This document shows positions 1-10,640 of a stretch of DNA of 64,000 nt, one piece after another; positions within the stretch are counted from its first letter, which is position 1; every line of letters starts with the position of its first letter. Made by a program: the position numbers and the translations under genes. Origin of the DNA: Gentiana macrophylla (lineage: Eukaryota; Streptophyta; Magnoliopsida; Gentianales; Gentianaceae); NCBI GenBank assembly GCA_026214975.1, contig JAOBSW010001229.1, positions 1 to 64,000 on the forward strand, read 5' to 3'. The notes under the pieces were generated by a model that was not told the DNA's origin, made no database searches, and saw only the letters and a program-made list of their open reading frames with translations.

Positions 1-540
1 CCCTACTCGGTAAGTTAGTAACAACTTTTCTAGATTTCATTCACGTTTTTGTGAGTTCGATCTTTGGGTCGGCTCGTTTTCTTGAATGTTACCTTAATTT
101 GTTTTTTTTCTGGTTTTGGTGTTTCTTTCTGCTCTGTTATGGTGATATGGTGTTGTGGTGGGTGATGAATGGGTTGTTTGGTCATGATTATGGTTGCGGT
201 TGTGGTTTGGTTGATTTGAAATCCCGTTTTGGATGTTAAACGGGTATCTTGTTGTGAATCGGGTTGTTTTGGTTAGAATAAGCTTGAATATGGTTCAAGA
301 AGCGGCGTGGTTAAGAGGCATGGGAAGGAAGTGGCTAGGAGGCCGGAAAGAAACGCAAGGAGTTTGATCCTACTTTGGTCGATCCCAACCGGGTGTGAGT
401 ATACGAGAACAACCTCCTTAGAGCCACCCAAACTAGGGCTACTTTGAGAGATGAGCCGACCTCGACTCTGAGACTTGATGACGATGTGCCTTTGGCACGG
501 ATGCCCAGAGTTCAGAGAGGTGGAGATTCGCTCAGGTGAG

Positions 541-1269
541 AAACCGCCGATGCTACCCGGGAAGAGGAACGGATGTACCAGAGGCTGTCCCTCCTAGAAA
601 GAAATCCAAAACCGCACTTCTATGCCATTACCTCGCCGGTTCGTGAACCCCAGAGCTCACGATGTGTATAAACAAAGATTATTTCTCGCGGACGATGTTG
701 ATTGAGCGGGCCATTTTGGAGGCCAAAGTCGATCCGGGGTTCGTTAAGTTGCTCAAGGATCGGAAATGGAGACCTTGATGACAATCCCGACTACCCCGTG
801 AATAGCTCCGTAGTTCGGGAATTTTATACTAACTGCTCGGAAACCGATTTGGGGAGGAAGGTAGTCGTGGTTCGAGGGGTAGAAGTTCTTTTACACCGGA
901 AGTGATTAATCGTAAATACAACTTAAGCGGCTTTCGGTGGTCGGGACTACAAGGAAGAGATTGTACATGTACGTAGTTTGGGGCGAGGATCCTTGGGAGG
1001 AGTTAAGGTTAAGGGTGTGTCCGGACGTGGCGTGGACGTTAAGACCGGGCGGTGACCGGAAGGAGTTGGTTACCACGACCTGGACGGAGGATTGGAAGGT
1101 CCAGTGTCGGTTTATTCAAAATCGGTTGTTGCCTAAGAACAACTTGACGCACTTTCACATCGGTGACCTAGGCACGTTGTACGCGTTGACATTTGGCCCG
1201 AACGTGAATGTGGGGGGGCGTTATATGATGAGGTGGCTATTAATCGTAAGGTTTATACCCGATGCTTGA
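541..1269 (+). pseudogene. Envelope-like / 'putative plant transposon protein' ORF, decayed
   Basis: Three short open stretches in different frames (about 541-670, 702-905, 937-1269) together read like the extra ORF found after pol in Athila- and Tat-type Ty3 elements. The middle piece has a FYTN segment followed by VVVRGVEV and an IN-type motif. The last piece has a tryptophan-rich segment, then a stretch ending RLLPKNN and a glycine-rich NVNVGG segment, the order seen in the plant-transposon domain of these ORFs. Function in the family is unproven; envelope-like is a historical label. Stops and frameshifts separate the pieces, so it cannot make the full protein. Small ORFs at 1262-1584 may be its remains but show nothing I recognise. 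Confidence 0.55.
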
Positions 1270-3239
1270 TTATCCTCACTTGATCCACGCCTCAGACGAT
1301 GCCGGTGTGCTCGAGCACGGGCCGATCACAAACCGAAGAATCCAAGGCCGATCTGGCGTGAGAAGCGGTAAGCCTTCAGTCCGTCTGGGATGGAGACACC
1401 ACAGGAGCCCGGCTCATCTTCGGTCCCGCCTCGAGTATCTACACTTCCTACCTTATCTCCTGCAGTTAGGATGCGGTTGAGCATGGCCAAGCCAGTTCAC
1501 GGGAGTGGATGGGTGATATTCGGGATACGCAACAACATTTTGACGATTTCAAGTGTTTTAATGAGAACCGAAACTAAGGGATGACCGGATCTTCGCCCGA
1601 GCACCGCTGATTTTCTTTATTTCGACGAGATTGAGCAGGCCATTGCCGATGTCCTTCACGAGTCCGAAGTCTTTCGACGCGAGAGTACCGATTCGGTGAA
1701 TTTGAGCTACGCCACCACCTTCCGATCCTCCGCCGATGATACTCGGCCCGGGGCAATCTTGACTTTCTTTGTCTATCTTTTTCGATATGATTTGCCCTAG
1801 ATACCTTCATTTGTGTGGTTTTACTACTTTTTCCTCTTATATGGTTCATTGTAATTTTTGATGTTGCTACTATTTATTCTTTCGATGGATCGTGTAAGCC
1901 ATAAGGCACCCGTACTTTCATTTCGACTTAGTTTATACTTTTGGTTGTATTGGATGCTTTATCTCTTGTTAGTCCTTGAATTTGCTATATCTTTTCATTT
2001 TGGTATAACTCCCGTTTTCCCGAGATGGTTCCATGTTTGTCAAGACGTGCGAGGTATATTTTTAGCGGTTTCGTTGAGCTACATTGTCCTGGTTACGCGT
2101 TCTACAAAGGTCATTATGTAGGCTCCGCCCGATCAACGCTTCGATTTACATCACCTAAGTCTTTCCTTTTCTTTCGCTTTTGCACAACATGAGGACATGT
2201 TGATTTTTAAGTATGGGGAGGGGAATGTTTCGATAGTATCTACACATTTGCTTAATTCGTAATGTTTCTATGCAAATGAGCTAAAATTTTTGAAATTTTC
2301 CGACACTTTTGTTTTTGTTTTGTCCCGAGTAGGCAATTCGATTCAATGTTCGCTATTTTTATAGTCATTTAAATTTGTATATCATATGTTTGGTAAGTTA
2401 GTTGTTTCACCCGACACTATTTTTCACGAGCCATAGTAAATGATGAGCTATTTTATAAAGCTATACCCCGTTTTGGATTAATGATTTTTGATTTTCTTAT
2501 AAGTCATGTACTTAGTGCTACGTATATATCTTGAGATTTATGAAAGTTTGTATTTAGTTCCGAGTATGTTATACTGTGAATATATAGAAGTTTGAATGTG
2601 ATAAGTAACACGTAACTTATTGTCAAATGAAAAAGTTGAATTAATATGAATTAATTGGGTGTGTCGAAAGCTAGTCGATGATTTGAGTGCGATAGGTATA
2701 CCACGTATGTCCTATGCCACTATGATGACTAAAAGCTCACTTACTTGCTTAGGAAAAGCCTTATGATTGGAGTAAGGTAGGGTATTATCTCGAAATGTCC
2801 TATTCTACTATGAGGCAAATAGCTTATCCTAATGTGTGTTTTAAGTGAAAAGTTAAATCAAGCTGATAAAGTGTTATGAAGTGTATATAAGACTAAGTTA
2901 TCAATGCACTTTATCCCCAGAGAAAACCGATGATATGTTGTAGGGATTATCCTCCGAGTATTTCAAAAGGCCCTAGATACATTCGATCATCTTTTTCGGG
3001 ATATATCACGCTTTGTGGCGCGATCTTATGAGTGTCATTTATCACTAGTCTACAAGTGGGGTATTAGCTAGTTTTGCTTTGAGTTTCTCGAGTTTGGATA
3101 TAGTGGAAGTTTTCTATGGCTATGCACACACACAATGGTGAACTTCTGATTTATTGGATATGTGTTATGCATGTTTAGATGTCCGTTCTTCTCTCGAGCC
3201 TAATTTTTGTTTTGTTTTGCTCGGGACGAGCAAAAGCTT
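1270..3239 (+). other. Untranslated 3' spacer of the Ty3 element
   Basis: About 2 kb between the env-like remnant and the polypurine tract with no recognisable domain. An 87-codon hydrophobic ORF at 1858-2121 has no features I trust. A second purine-rich stretch (AAGTATGGGGAGGGG) lies near 2209-2223 and may be an accessory polypurine tract. Long untranslated spacers ahead of the 3' LTR are usual in Athila-type elements. Confidence 0.5.
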
Positions 3240-3252
3240 AAGTGTGGGGGAG
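3240..3252 (+). promoter_or_regulatory. Polypurine tract of Ty3 element
   Basis: The sequence AAGTGTGGGGGAG sits one base before the LTR start TGTTAAGG. It is the expected primer for plus-strand DNA synthesis. The preceding CTCGGGACGAGCAAAAG context is typical for plant Ty3 elements of the Athila/Tat group. Confidence 0.75.
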
Positions 3253-3253
3253 T

Positions 3254-4826
3254 TGTTAAGGGTGAATTTATACGATTGATAATGCTATATTTTATGTTAT
3301 TTTCTCTCATATTTGTATGAATTTGTATAAGAAACGAGCGTTTAATGGATTTATCGAGCAAATGGTATTTCAAATAAGTTATTCGCAACATAGGATTAAT
3401 TTATGTGTTTTAATTATGTTTTTATGATTATTTGAGCGATATTACATTTTGCGATATTTTTATGTGTCATAAAAGCACAAATTCGAGCTCAAGAGGTGAT
3501 CCAAAGATGATCAAGTCGGAATTGATTAAGGAGGAAGAGATAATGATGATTTACATTGAATTAAAAGGAGATAAAGATAAAGAAATCGAACTCACCATAT
3601 TGGATCAAGCGTCGAGTCCCGCCCGGTGGGACGGGCGCCTGATGGAATTGAAGCAGCGTCCGGAGATGGGAAGTTGATTCGAGATGTTTGGACGCTGAAG
3701 TGGACGCCGTCTGACGAGCGTTTGGTCGCGACTCGCCCGATTTGAAGTTCATATGAAGAATGGACGGGCGTCCACCCTACCAGACGGGCGTCCGCAATGC
3801 CGACTTAGTGAAACCGCCTCAAATCTCTATAAATAGGCGGCTGTTTTCTCCACAAAAGGGGATCATACACTCATTATTCAAAACCCTAAACCTAGGGGCG
3901 GCTTTAGGCTGCGTTTTTCATCTTTTTATTCCCGTTTTTATGCTCTTAGTTTAGATTAAAAACTAGTTACTTTTTATGCACTGTTTCTGCAAATTTGAGT
4001 TGCTGAGGATGTTCAGAGGCTAAAAGCTTCATCAAACGAGTATTGTGAAGCCGTCCAACAATTGTTGATTTCGTTTTCTTCGATTATACTGTGAGTTTTT
4101 AATAAAGGTTGTTTCTTATTCATGCTTATTCATGTTTAAATTGCTCTTATATCGGAAGATGTGCATGTGTTGATTGTTTATTGTTGATGGAAGTCTTAAT
4201 AAACCCTAGATCACCATGAATAAGAATAGTAATACGAATCTATCATAACGGAAGTTAATAGGTCTCGATTACTTAGATTATAAACACAAAGTTTGCACCT
4301 TTGGTTAGAAAACGCGTTAATCTTACATCGGAAGATAATAGATTAATAGATGAACTTTCTAAGGAATTAGGGTTCATGTTTAGTGAGGTGAACCACAACC
4401 TAGATAAAAGCGCAATATAATCGAGATAAGAAATCAATGCTTGTTGGATAGGCGGATCAATCCTCGCTTGCTCGTTATAAATTTGATTTAAATCCTTAAA
4501 AGCTTGAATTTGTCTAGTTAGTTTACTTTTATCTCGCATCTTAGATTAGTTAGTTTAAATTGGTTCGCAGCCCGTATCCTTCTGGCTTTAGATCATCTCT
4601 TACGTCGATTTTACGTTTTAGTTAAGTTTAATTTTCGAGATTCGTTTAGTTTTATCCGCTATTTAGCTTAGTAATCGTGACATAGGTTAGTTAGATAAAA
4701 ACTAGAAATCACAATCGTTTAGTTCCCGTAAGATCGACCCGGCATTAACCGCTATTACTACGATCCTTATACTTGAGGTTAACCGGATTATTACTTGTTT
4801 ATTTTGTGTTGATAAAATCCGTGACA
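3254..4826 (+). repeat. 3' LTR of Ty3 element (1573 bp)
   Basis: Begins TGTTAAGG and ends TGACA, directly followed by the Copia gag frame. It contains a TATA box near 3827 and several copies of a GACGGGCGTCC-type palindrome upstream of it. It resembles the solo LTR at 11768-13295 in its first bases, the palindrome cluster, the CCGACTTAG motif before the TATA box, and a GATCGA-ACCG segment near the 3' end. The two therefore belong to related families but are well diverged. The left LTR is outside the window, so an age estimate is not possible. Confidence 0.8.
3762..3836 (+). promoter_or_regulatory. LTR core promoter with palindromic repeats
   Basis: Two copies of GGACGGGCGTCC / GACGGGCGTCC (3762-3773, 3783-3793) lie 34-65 bp upstream of a TATA box, CTATAAATAGG at 3827-3836. 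A further variant is at 3628-3640. The arrangement suggests U3 enhancer elements plus core promoter. The function is inferred from position and from the same motif lying upstream of TATA in the related solo LTR at 12255-12349. Confidence 0.5.
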
Positions 4827-4827
4827 A

Positions 4828-5541
4828 CTTGATGTAGAGGATTCATTCAAGATCTTTTCAGATTTGAAAGCTTATGAATTCAGTGAAGATTTCACAAGCA
4901 CAGCTGCAATAATCAAAGCTCTGGAAGAACCAAAGACCACAGCACTTGAAGCAGCATCAAATGACAATCAAGAAAACTCATCAAGCGATCTTCATGAATT
5001 GGATGAGATGGAAGAACAGATGGCTCTGATGATGAACAAAATTCGAAGGATGAAGAGTGGACACCCAGTCACTCAAAAGTTCATCAAAAGGACTCCTGAG
5101 AAAAGAAAAGATGATGAATATCTCTGTTTCAACTGCAAGAAGCCAGGACATTATAAAGTTGAATGTCCAGAACTGACCAAGAAGACTCCACCAAGAAGAG
5201 TTGGTAGAAGAGCACTACTTGCTGGAGATGAATCAGATTATGAAGCTGGTACTGAAAGACTATCAGATGACACACCTTTAATGGCACACATGGAAGATAC
5301 AAATGAGGTATGTGAATCAAACTCTAAATACTCTTCAGCTCAGATTTCCATGATAAATGCATGTTCTTCGACTGCTGACTCCAATCCAAAAAATCTAGAA
5401 TTAGAAGAAACGCTTGACGAATTGATGAATCAGCTAGTAACTATTCAAGCTGGTTATGAATCAATTAAAGCTGAAAATGAAAGTCTAATTCTTGAAGTTG
5501 AAAGATTGAAGTCTCGAATCGAGAATGTTGAAATCGACTAA
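4828..5541 (+). pseudogene. Copia gag (C-terminal part, cut by Ty3 insertion)
   Basis: An open frame runs from the Ty3 LTR junction (codon CTT at 4828) through to a stop at 5539-5541, about 237 codons. It contains a CCHC zinc knuckle, C-x2-C-x4-H-x4-C, in the segment CFNCKKPGHYKVEC (about 100-113 codons from the junction), the nucleic-acid-binding motif of retroelement Gag. Before it is an acidic and helical segment; after it, a long glutamate-rich coiled-coil-like segment rich in leucine heptads (LEETLDEL...). The N-terminal capsid part was separated by the Ty3 insertion and is outside the window. Gag forms the virus-like particle and packages element RNA. The frame continuing straight into the LTR shows that the insertion split an existing ORF. 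Confidence 0.8.
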
Positions 5542-6432
5542 AATCGATAAAGAAAAGATTCGAAGATCGACTCATCTTGCATCACCGCAAAGAATCGAAT
5601 CGTTTGCTCAATCAAGTTCAATTCTGGATTCAAATCGGGAAAACCGTATGGAGACAAAATCGGTTTAGGATTTGATACAAAGCAATCTTCCAAGGATAGA
5701 ACTAGCAAAGTCGCTGGACCTAGTACCAAAGCGGTATTAAGTTCAGAAATGAGCAACTTCCATAAAGCGAGAAAATTCTTTGAACCAAGAAAGCCGAGAT
5801 CACACAGGATAAATCAGTTTTCTAAGAAGACAACTGGATTTACTAACAAAGGCAAATCATATGGTAAATCTGTTGCATTTCAAGAAAACCGAACTGGGAA
5901 ATCAACTACCATATCCACAAAAACCAATCAAGTCAAGAACCAGAAAAATTACAATCAAAGTAAATCCAAGAATGTCAATCAATCAACGATTCACACATTC
6001 AGGGGGAAAGGAATATTATACCCCACTGATGATGATTGGAATTTACTGCATCTATTGCTAAAACTGATAATATCAATCATTCCAGACCGAAAACCTATCA
6101 AAGGTTTCAGTCCAAGACTCAGCAGAGGACTAATTTCAGTCCTCAGCAAAAGTTCCAGTACCAAGGTCAGTCTAGACCTCAGTTCAAAAGGAATGATGGT
6201 TACTATTCAAGTTTTAATAATGGAAAGCATGATGGAAATAAATTTCAGTCAAAAGATCTGAGAGATCATATAAATAAGACACAGTCCAAACACATATACT
6301 ATGGGAGTGTGGCTTTCATATATGAAAACAAGTGCAACAATATCCGAAGAATCCCAAGAGGATATATTCCCCGAGTTGTACCGATTAATCGACCCCATGG
6401 ACCCAAACCTGAATTGGGTACCTAAAACTTTT
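5542..6432 (+). pseudogene. Gag-pol junction region, frameshifted
   Basis: Continues the Copia polyprotein in broken frames. The piece around 5640-5710 reads GKPYGDK-GLGFDTK, a segment seen just after gag in Sirevirus polyproteins. ORFs at 5749-6261 and 6036-6425 are rich in Lys, Asn, Gln and Ser (low-complexity basic linker). A run of 18 T at 6429-6446 follows WVPKT and looks like an expanded homopolymer that breaks the frame before the protease. No catalytic domain is present in this part. Confidence 0.55.
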
Positions 6433-6443
6433 TTTTTTTTTTT

Positions 6444-6752
6444 TTGCAGGATATTTGGTACTTTGACAGGGGTTGCTCTAGACACATGACAAAGAGCAAG
6501 GACTGTCTCAGTAATTTTATTGCAAAGGATGGACCAAAAGTCAATTTTGGAAGTAAAGACAAACCGGGTTACACCAGAGGTTATGGAACCTTAATCAGAA
6601 ATTTACTTACAATCAAGAATGTATCTTATGTAGAAGGGCTACACTACAATCTACTCAGCACCAGTCAATTTTGTGACATGGGATACAAAGTTACTTTTGA
6701 CAAAGAATTCTGCGTTGTCATCAGCCGAATCAAAGATATCAAGTTGTTCTAG
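6444..6752 (+). pseudogene. Copia protease / GAG-pre-integrase start, active site altered
   Basis: The 102-codon ORF reads WYFDRGCSRHMTKSKDCLSN, the characteristic start of the Copia aspartic protease, followed by the YVEGLHYNLLSTSQFCD segment leading to the pre-integrase region. Copia proteases use an Asp-Ser/Thr-Gly triad; here the middle residue is Arg (D8-R9-G10 of the ORF, codon AGG). This should abolish or severely reduce cleavage of the polyprotein. The frame ends at 6752 and continues in other frames. The identity is secure from the DRGCSRHM context; the effect on activity is inferred. Confidence 0.75.
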
Positions 6753-7466
6753 CCGGAAGAAGAAAAGAAAACATGTATGTAGTAGATCGACAACAAACCG
6801 TTGTCGAAACTTGTTTACTTGTGCATACCAAATCGTAGATCAGTTGGCTATGGCACAAGAAATCGAGTCATCTTAACTTTGATGACATCAACACACTTGT
6901 TAAGAAGACTAGTCATTGGACTACCAGAGATCTCATACAAAAGATGATTTGTGTGTGACGATGTCAACAAGGAAAACAAACAAAAGCAAGTTTCAAGACC
7001 AAGTCTCAGCATTCAACAACCAGACATCTGGAATTACTACACATGGATTTATTTGGCCCTATTACACCAATTAGTATCAGTGGAAAGAAGTATACATTGG
7101 TGGTAGTATATGATTTTTCAAGATACACTTGGGTAATCTTTCTAACCAAGAAAAGTGAAACCAAGCAAAGGCTTACAGAATTACTCAAGAGACTTCATAA
7201 TCAGAAAGGAGCTTCAGTTGTAAAAATAAGATCAGATAAAGGAACTGAATTCCTCAATAGTGTGATTATTGAATATTGTGAAGAAAATGGTGTTTTACAT
7301 CAACTTGCTGCCACTGGAACACCTCAACAGAATGGTGTATGAAAGAAAAAGCAGAACACTCAAAGAAGCGTGAAGGACTATGATCTCGTGAAGCTAAACT
7401 ACCGGAAAGATATTGGGCGTAAGCAGCTTAACAAACTTGTTACACTCGTAATGTAGCTCTCATGAT
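6753..7466 (+). pseudogene. Copia integrase (zinc-binding and core domains), broken
   Basis: Pieces in several frames: WLWHKK-SHLNFDDINTLVK (histidine part of the HHCC zinc domain, about 6843-6905), a CQQGKQTKASFKTKSQHSTT segment, then the catalytic core at 7043-7342 with MDLFGPITP (first Asp) and IRSDKGTEF (second Asp). After TPQQNGV a stop appears and the frame shifts, so the segment that carries the catalytic Glu (normally VERKNR) is destroyed. What follows (7343-7466) reads as the INT C-terminal segment in a shifted frame up to YTRNVALM. It would insert element cDNA in an intact copy; this one cannot. Confidence 0.75.
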
Positions 7467-7626
7467 GTACGTCACCACTTTATAAGAGATCATGCAGAGA
7501 AGAAGGATATAACAGTTCTTTATGTCCCTGCTAAGATCAGATTGGCGTGATATCTTTACAAAGCCATTGGACAAAGAAAGATTTGCCAAATTAAGAACCG
7601 AGTTGGGAATAATCAAAGTCGATTAA
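7467..7626 (+). pseudogene. RNase H C-terminal tail after RT deletion
   Basis: From about 7467 the sequence reads VRHHFIRDHAEKKDITVLYVP and then, in frame from 7543, DIFTKPLDKERFAKLRTELGIIKVD ending in a stop at 7624-7626. DIFTKPL is the universal Copia RNase H tail. It joins directly to the integrase segment, so the whole reverse transcriptase and most of RNase H (normally about 2.5 kb) are missing. The deletion junction lies near 7463-7470. Confidence 0.75.
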
Positions 7627-8097
7627 ATCGGTTAAGCCGTAGATTCGTCTAGGGATTAATCTTTGTTATGTTGGGTGCGCCACTTAACAGACTAGTCATT
7701 GACATCAACAATCTCAAATCGATTAATCAAATCGAAAATTTGATGGAACTAAATTTTCTCTAGAACTGACCTCAGCATCATTTTTCATTCCAGTCAAATT
7801 TAGTCAAAGGTTGATATGGTAAAATCTCGCCGTTATGTCGCATTAAATTACCGCAGATTCTTTTTTGTCGAACTTCGCGTGTACCCTACGATTGTCGAAC
7901 AATACAAGCATCGGTTACCAAAACCATCATGGAATTTGAAAAGTTGTACTACTCTACCGCGTAATATCCTACCTATTTATTCAACCTCCATTCACATTAT
8001 TCTCATTCGAAATTCAAACTCTTCATCTCTTTCCGTAAAGCAAAGCAGACTTTGCAACCCTTCTCTCAAAATCAAAATTTTGTGTTCACACTTAAAT
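7627..8097 (+). other. Spacer between pol and extra 3' ORF
   Basis: AT-rich, no domain recognised. An ORF at 7816-8151 starts upstream in this spacer; I see no family signature in it. The extra ORF appears to begin with the ATG at 8098. Confidence 0.4.
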
Positions 8098-9486
8098 ATG
8101 GCCACTTCGGATAGTTCGAAAGAAAAACGATTGATCACAGAGTTTGGATGAACTAACACTTGAAATGTATGAAGGTATGTGTCAAAAAACTCATAGCGGT
8201 GGCACGTGATAAAATCGAGAAACTACCCGGATTGAGGAACATCTTAGAAGTTGAGTTCAAAGAAAAATGTGATGTGGAAGGCATTTTGCAATTTTGGCAA
8301 AATATGCGATTAGTAATAGACTCCTTGATAACTACAGTACGTGGAGATCGCATTGTTCTCAATGAAAAAGTCATGAGGTCACTCTTTGGCTTCGCAAATA
8401 CAACAGCAACTTCAACAGATTTAGCCACTCTACCATTGAAAAGAGAAGCTTTTCTTGAGATGCTTACCTTTTCTGCAGAACCAATCGAACCAGGCATTCA
8501 TGTAGACAAAATCAAGCCAGAATTTGGAAACCTCAGCAGATGGCTCAGCAAACACGTCATTGGAAAATCCAAAAGAATTAATATACTATCAGAAGAGAAT
8601 ATCTATCTCATGAATATAATCTGGGATGGAATAGAATTCAATTGGGCTGGATATGTTGTAAATCAGTTCAAGAAACAACATTTAAATGAATTAGACAAAG
8701 GTGTGAAAAGAGCTCAAGTCAAGGACAAATAATCGATGGCGATTCCATCAAGAAGACTCTTAGTGGAATCATTCGGTTTACTTAGAAAGAATTAAGGAAG
8801 GGAAGCAAGCAAGGCAAAATGCAACTTCAAAGGAAATCGCAGAAACAACTTCCCAACCTGAAGCAAGTCGAAATCGTGTCTCACCGGAAGTCGTACACAA
8901 AAAGGACCAAGTTAAAAGTCGAATCGCCAGAAGCAAGATCAGTTGTAAGATGTTTGTACCCAGAAATCTCAAGTGAAAAAGCACCAACTGAGGGGGAACA
9001 ACAACATCAACTGACTACTGAGGGTACACAAGAGAATGTCACTATTGACCATACTTTCGCCATAAAGAAGAATCAATTCAAAGAATCGCACGATCTTGAA
9101 GTCGACAAAATCATCAAGTCGATGAAAATGAAACTTCAACCGTAAGATGTTCGAGATATCGCTTCTGAGAATAAAGAGAAATTACTCTTGGAGAAATTGA
9201 AAGTTAGAGACCTTTACTCTCTCGCTTTCTATTTCGTAATTTCTTGAAAACTGTTTCAAAAGATTTACTGAACTAGCAAAAAGAAGAGGATCAGATACGT
9301 CATCTAAAGACAGTTCAAAGAAAAAGGATGATGATGACCATGATAAGTCAAGAAAAGATGCTGATGAAACTACAGTTTTGCAAACAGAAACTCAACCTCA
9401 AACTGTACCACAGCAAGAAGAATTGCCGGTTGGAGATCGATTAATCGACAATCGCCAGCGGTGATGAAATTGATAATCGGCAACTG
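8098..9486 (+). pseudogene. Sirevirus extra (envelope-like) ORF, N-terminal and middle part
   Basis: From ATG 8098 (MATSDSSKEKRL) the frame is broken at about 8151, continues in 8160-8732 (190 codons), then 8819-9145 and shifted pieces to 9486. The 8160-8732 piece is helical with RDKIEKLPGLRNILEVEF and a later FGNLSRWLSKHVIGKS segment. The later part is rich in Lys, Glu and Ser. Several Sireviruses carry a long ORF after pol that has been called envelope-like; its role is unknown. I assign it by position (after the DIFTKP tail, before the PPT), not by a recognised domain. Several frameshifts make it non-functional. Confidence 0.55.
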
Positions 9487-10502
9487 ATGATTATTGATGA
9501 CAATACTCAGGTTAAGGATCAAACAGAAGCTACATATGATCCTTCTGACATCCTCACAAAGGATGAATTGACAAAAGTTCATGAAAACTTGAAAATTGTA
9601 CTCAGTCAGAGAGATACACAAAATGGCCTTTTATCAAACATCTCTGGATACCTTGATTATAGAACTAGAACCGATGTTTCAGTTCATGCAAGATTAGAGA
9701 TGATCCACAAATCAAGTTCAAGTTCTGCTTCAGAAATTTTGTTACTCAAACAACAACTCAAAGACTCAAGCGCAGTAGATAGGGAAACTCATGCTCAGGC
9801 TCATTGGCATATGAATCAGCATATCTACGGGTTAGAAACTCAGCTTAAAGAAGTACTTGCTTCTCAGCGACAAATCTCAGAAGATCAAAAAGCAAACCAT
9901 GCCTTGGTAGATCAGTTATATGATGCCAAAAAGGGGGAAGCTGAAGAAGAAAAGCTGAAGTTAGTTGGAGAAAAATGAAGCGACTTGAAGAAGAATTACA
10001 AAGATACAGATCAGATCCTAAATTTTTGAAGAAAGAGTTAACTGATGATCAACTTATTGAAAAATATAGTCAACCTGGAGACAGAAGAGTTACTCTTACA
10101 AAGGATCTGTGGATGCAGTTTATCAAAGATCACAATCCTATCAAAGGCAAGTACAGGGACAGGACAACTGAAGAATCCCTGAACTACTTTTTATCTGATT
10201 TATTCTCAAAGCAGAAAATAGCACAATATAAGAAGAATCAGAGGATTGATGATAAACTGAAGATTAAAGACAAGACTGAACAGATGAAAGCTGATCTAGT
10301 AGAATTTGAAAATTACTACTTGAAAGAATCAGGCTTACCCAAGCTAATTCAATGGAAAAGATGGAAAGAAGGTAGTCAAGTTGACTACAACAAGACTTTC
10401 TCAAAGGAAGACTCCAAGCTAGAAGAAGATTTTCGATTGTATGACAAAGCAAGGAAATATGACTCAATCATGCAAAAAGCTAAGAAGAAGCTTAGTCTTT
10501 AA
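9487..10502 (+). pseudogene. Sirevirus extra ORF, coiled-coil C-terminal part
   Basis: Two ORFs, 9487-9978 and 9975-10502, overlap by four bases (ATGA) and read as one protein with a single-base slip near GAGAAAAATGAAG (about 9968-9976). The first part is rich in heptad-like leucines and glutamine (ILLLKQQLKDSS, LETQLKEVLASQRQ), strongly suggesting a coiled coil. The second carries YRSDPKFLKKELTDDQ, LFSKQKIAQYKKN and a charged C-terminus ending KAKKKLSL. No membrane segment or signal peptide is visible, which argues against a true envelope glycoprotein. It ends 138 bp before the LTR. Function not known. Confidence 0.6.
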
Positions 10503-10625
10503 TCACGATTATTTGAACAAAATGTACATATCCGCTTTTTGCTCATTCTAATGAAAACCGCTTTTTACATTGTTTTACATTGTTTTGATCTTTAAGCTTT
10601 TCTTTTAGGAGAGTTTTGGCATCAT

Positions 10626-10640
10626 CAAAAAAGGGGAAAT
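10626..10640 (+). promoter_or_regulatory. Polypurine tract of the Sirevirus-like element
   Basis: CAAAAAAGGGGAAAT directly precedes the LTR start TGTTGGAAAT at 10641. A-rich then G-run tracts of this form are the plus-strand primer in Sireviruses. Confidence 0.7.

Larger units (their letters stand above)
1..4826 (+). mobile_element. Ty3/gypsy element, 3' part (env-like region, spacer, PPT, 3' LTR)
   Basis: The window opens inside a Ty3-type LTR retrotransposon on the plus strand. In order I see remnants of an extra 3' ORF, about 2 kb without a recognisable gene, a purine-rich tract ending GTGTGGGGGAG, and a 1573 bp LTR that starts TGTTAAGG and ends TGACA. The gag-pol part and 5' LTR lie outside the window. 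Immediately after the LTR, the reading frame of a Copia gag begins (4828), so this element sits inside that older element; the 5 bp ACTTG after the LTR would be one half of the target duplication. The layout (3' ORF, long untranslated spacer, PPT of this form) matches Athila/Tat-type plant Ty3 elements; the lineage is an inference. Confidence 0.8.

Noticed and set aside
1858..2121. 87-codon hydrophobic ORF in the Ty3 spacer
   Set aside because: T-rich DNA naturally encodes hydrophobic residues; it lies in a region normally untranslated in these elements.
8160..10502. True retroviral envelope gene
   Set aside because: No signal peptide, membrane anchor or glycosylation-rich ectodomain; only position suggests the label envelope-like.
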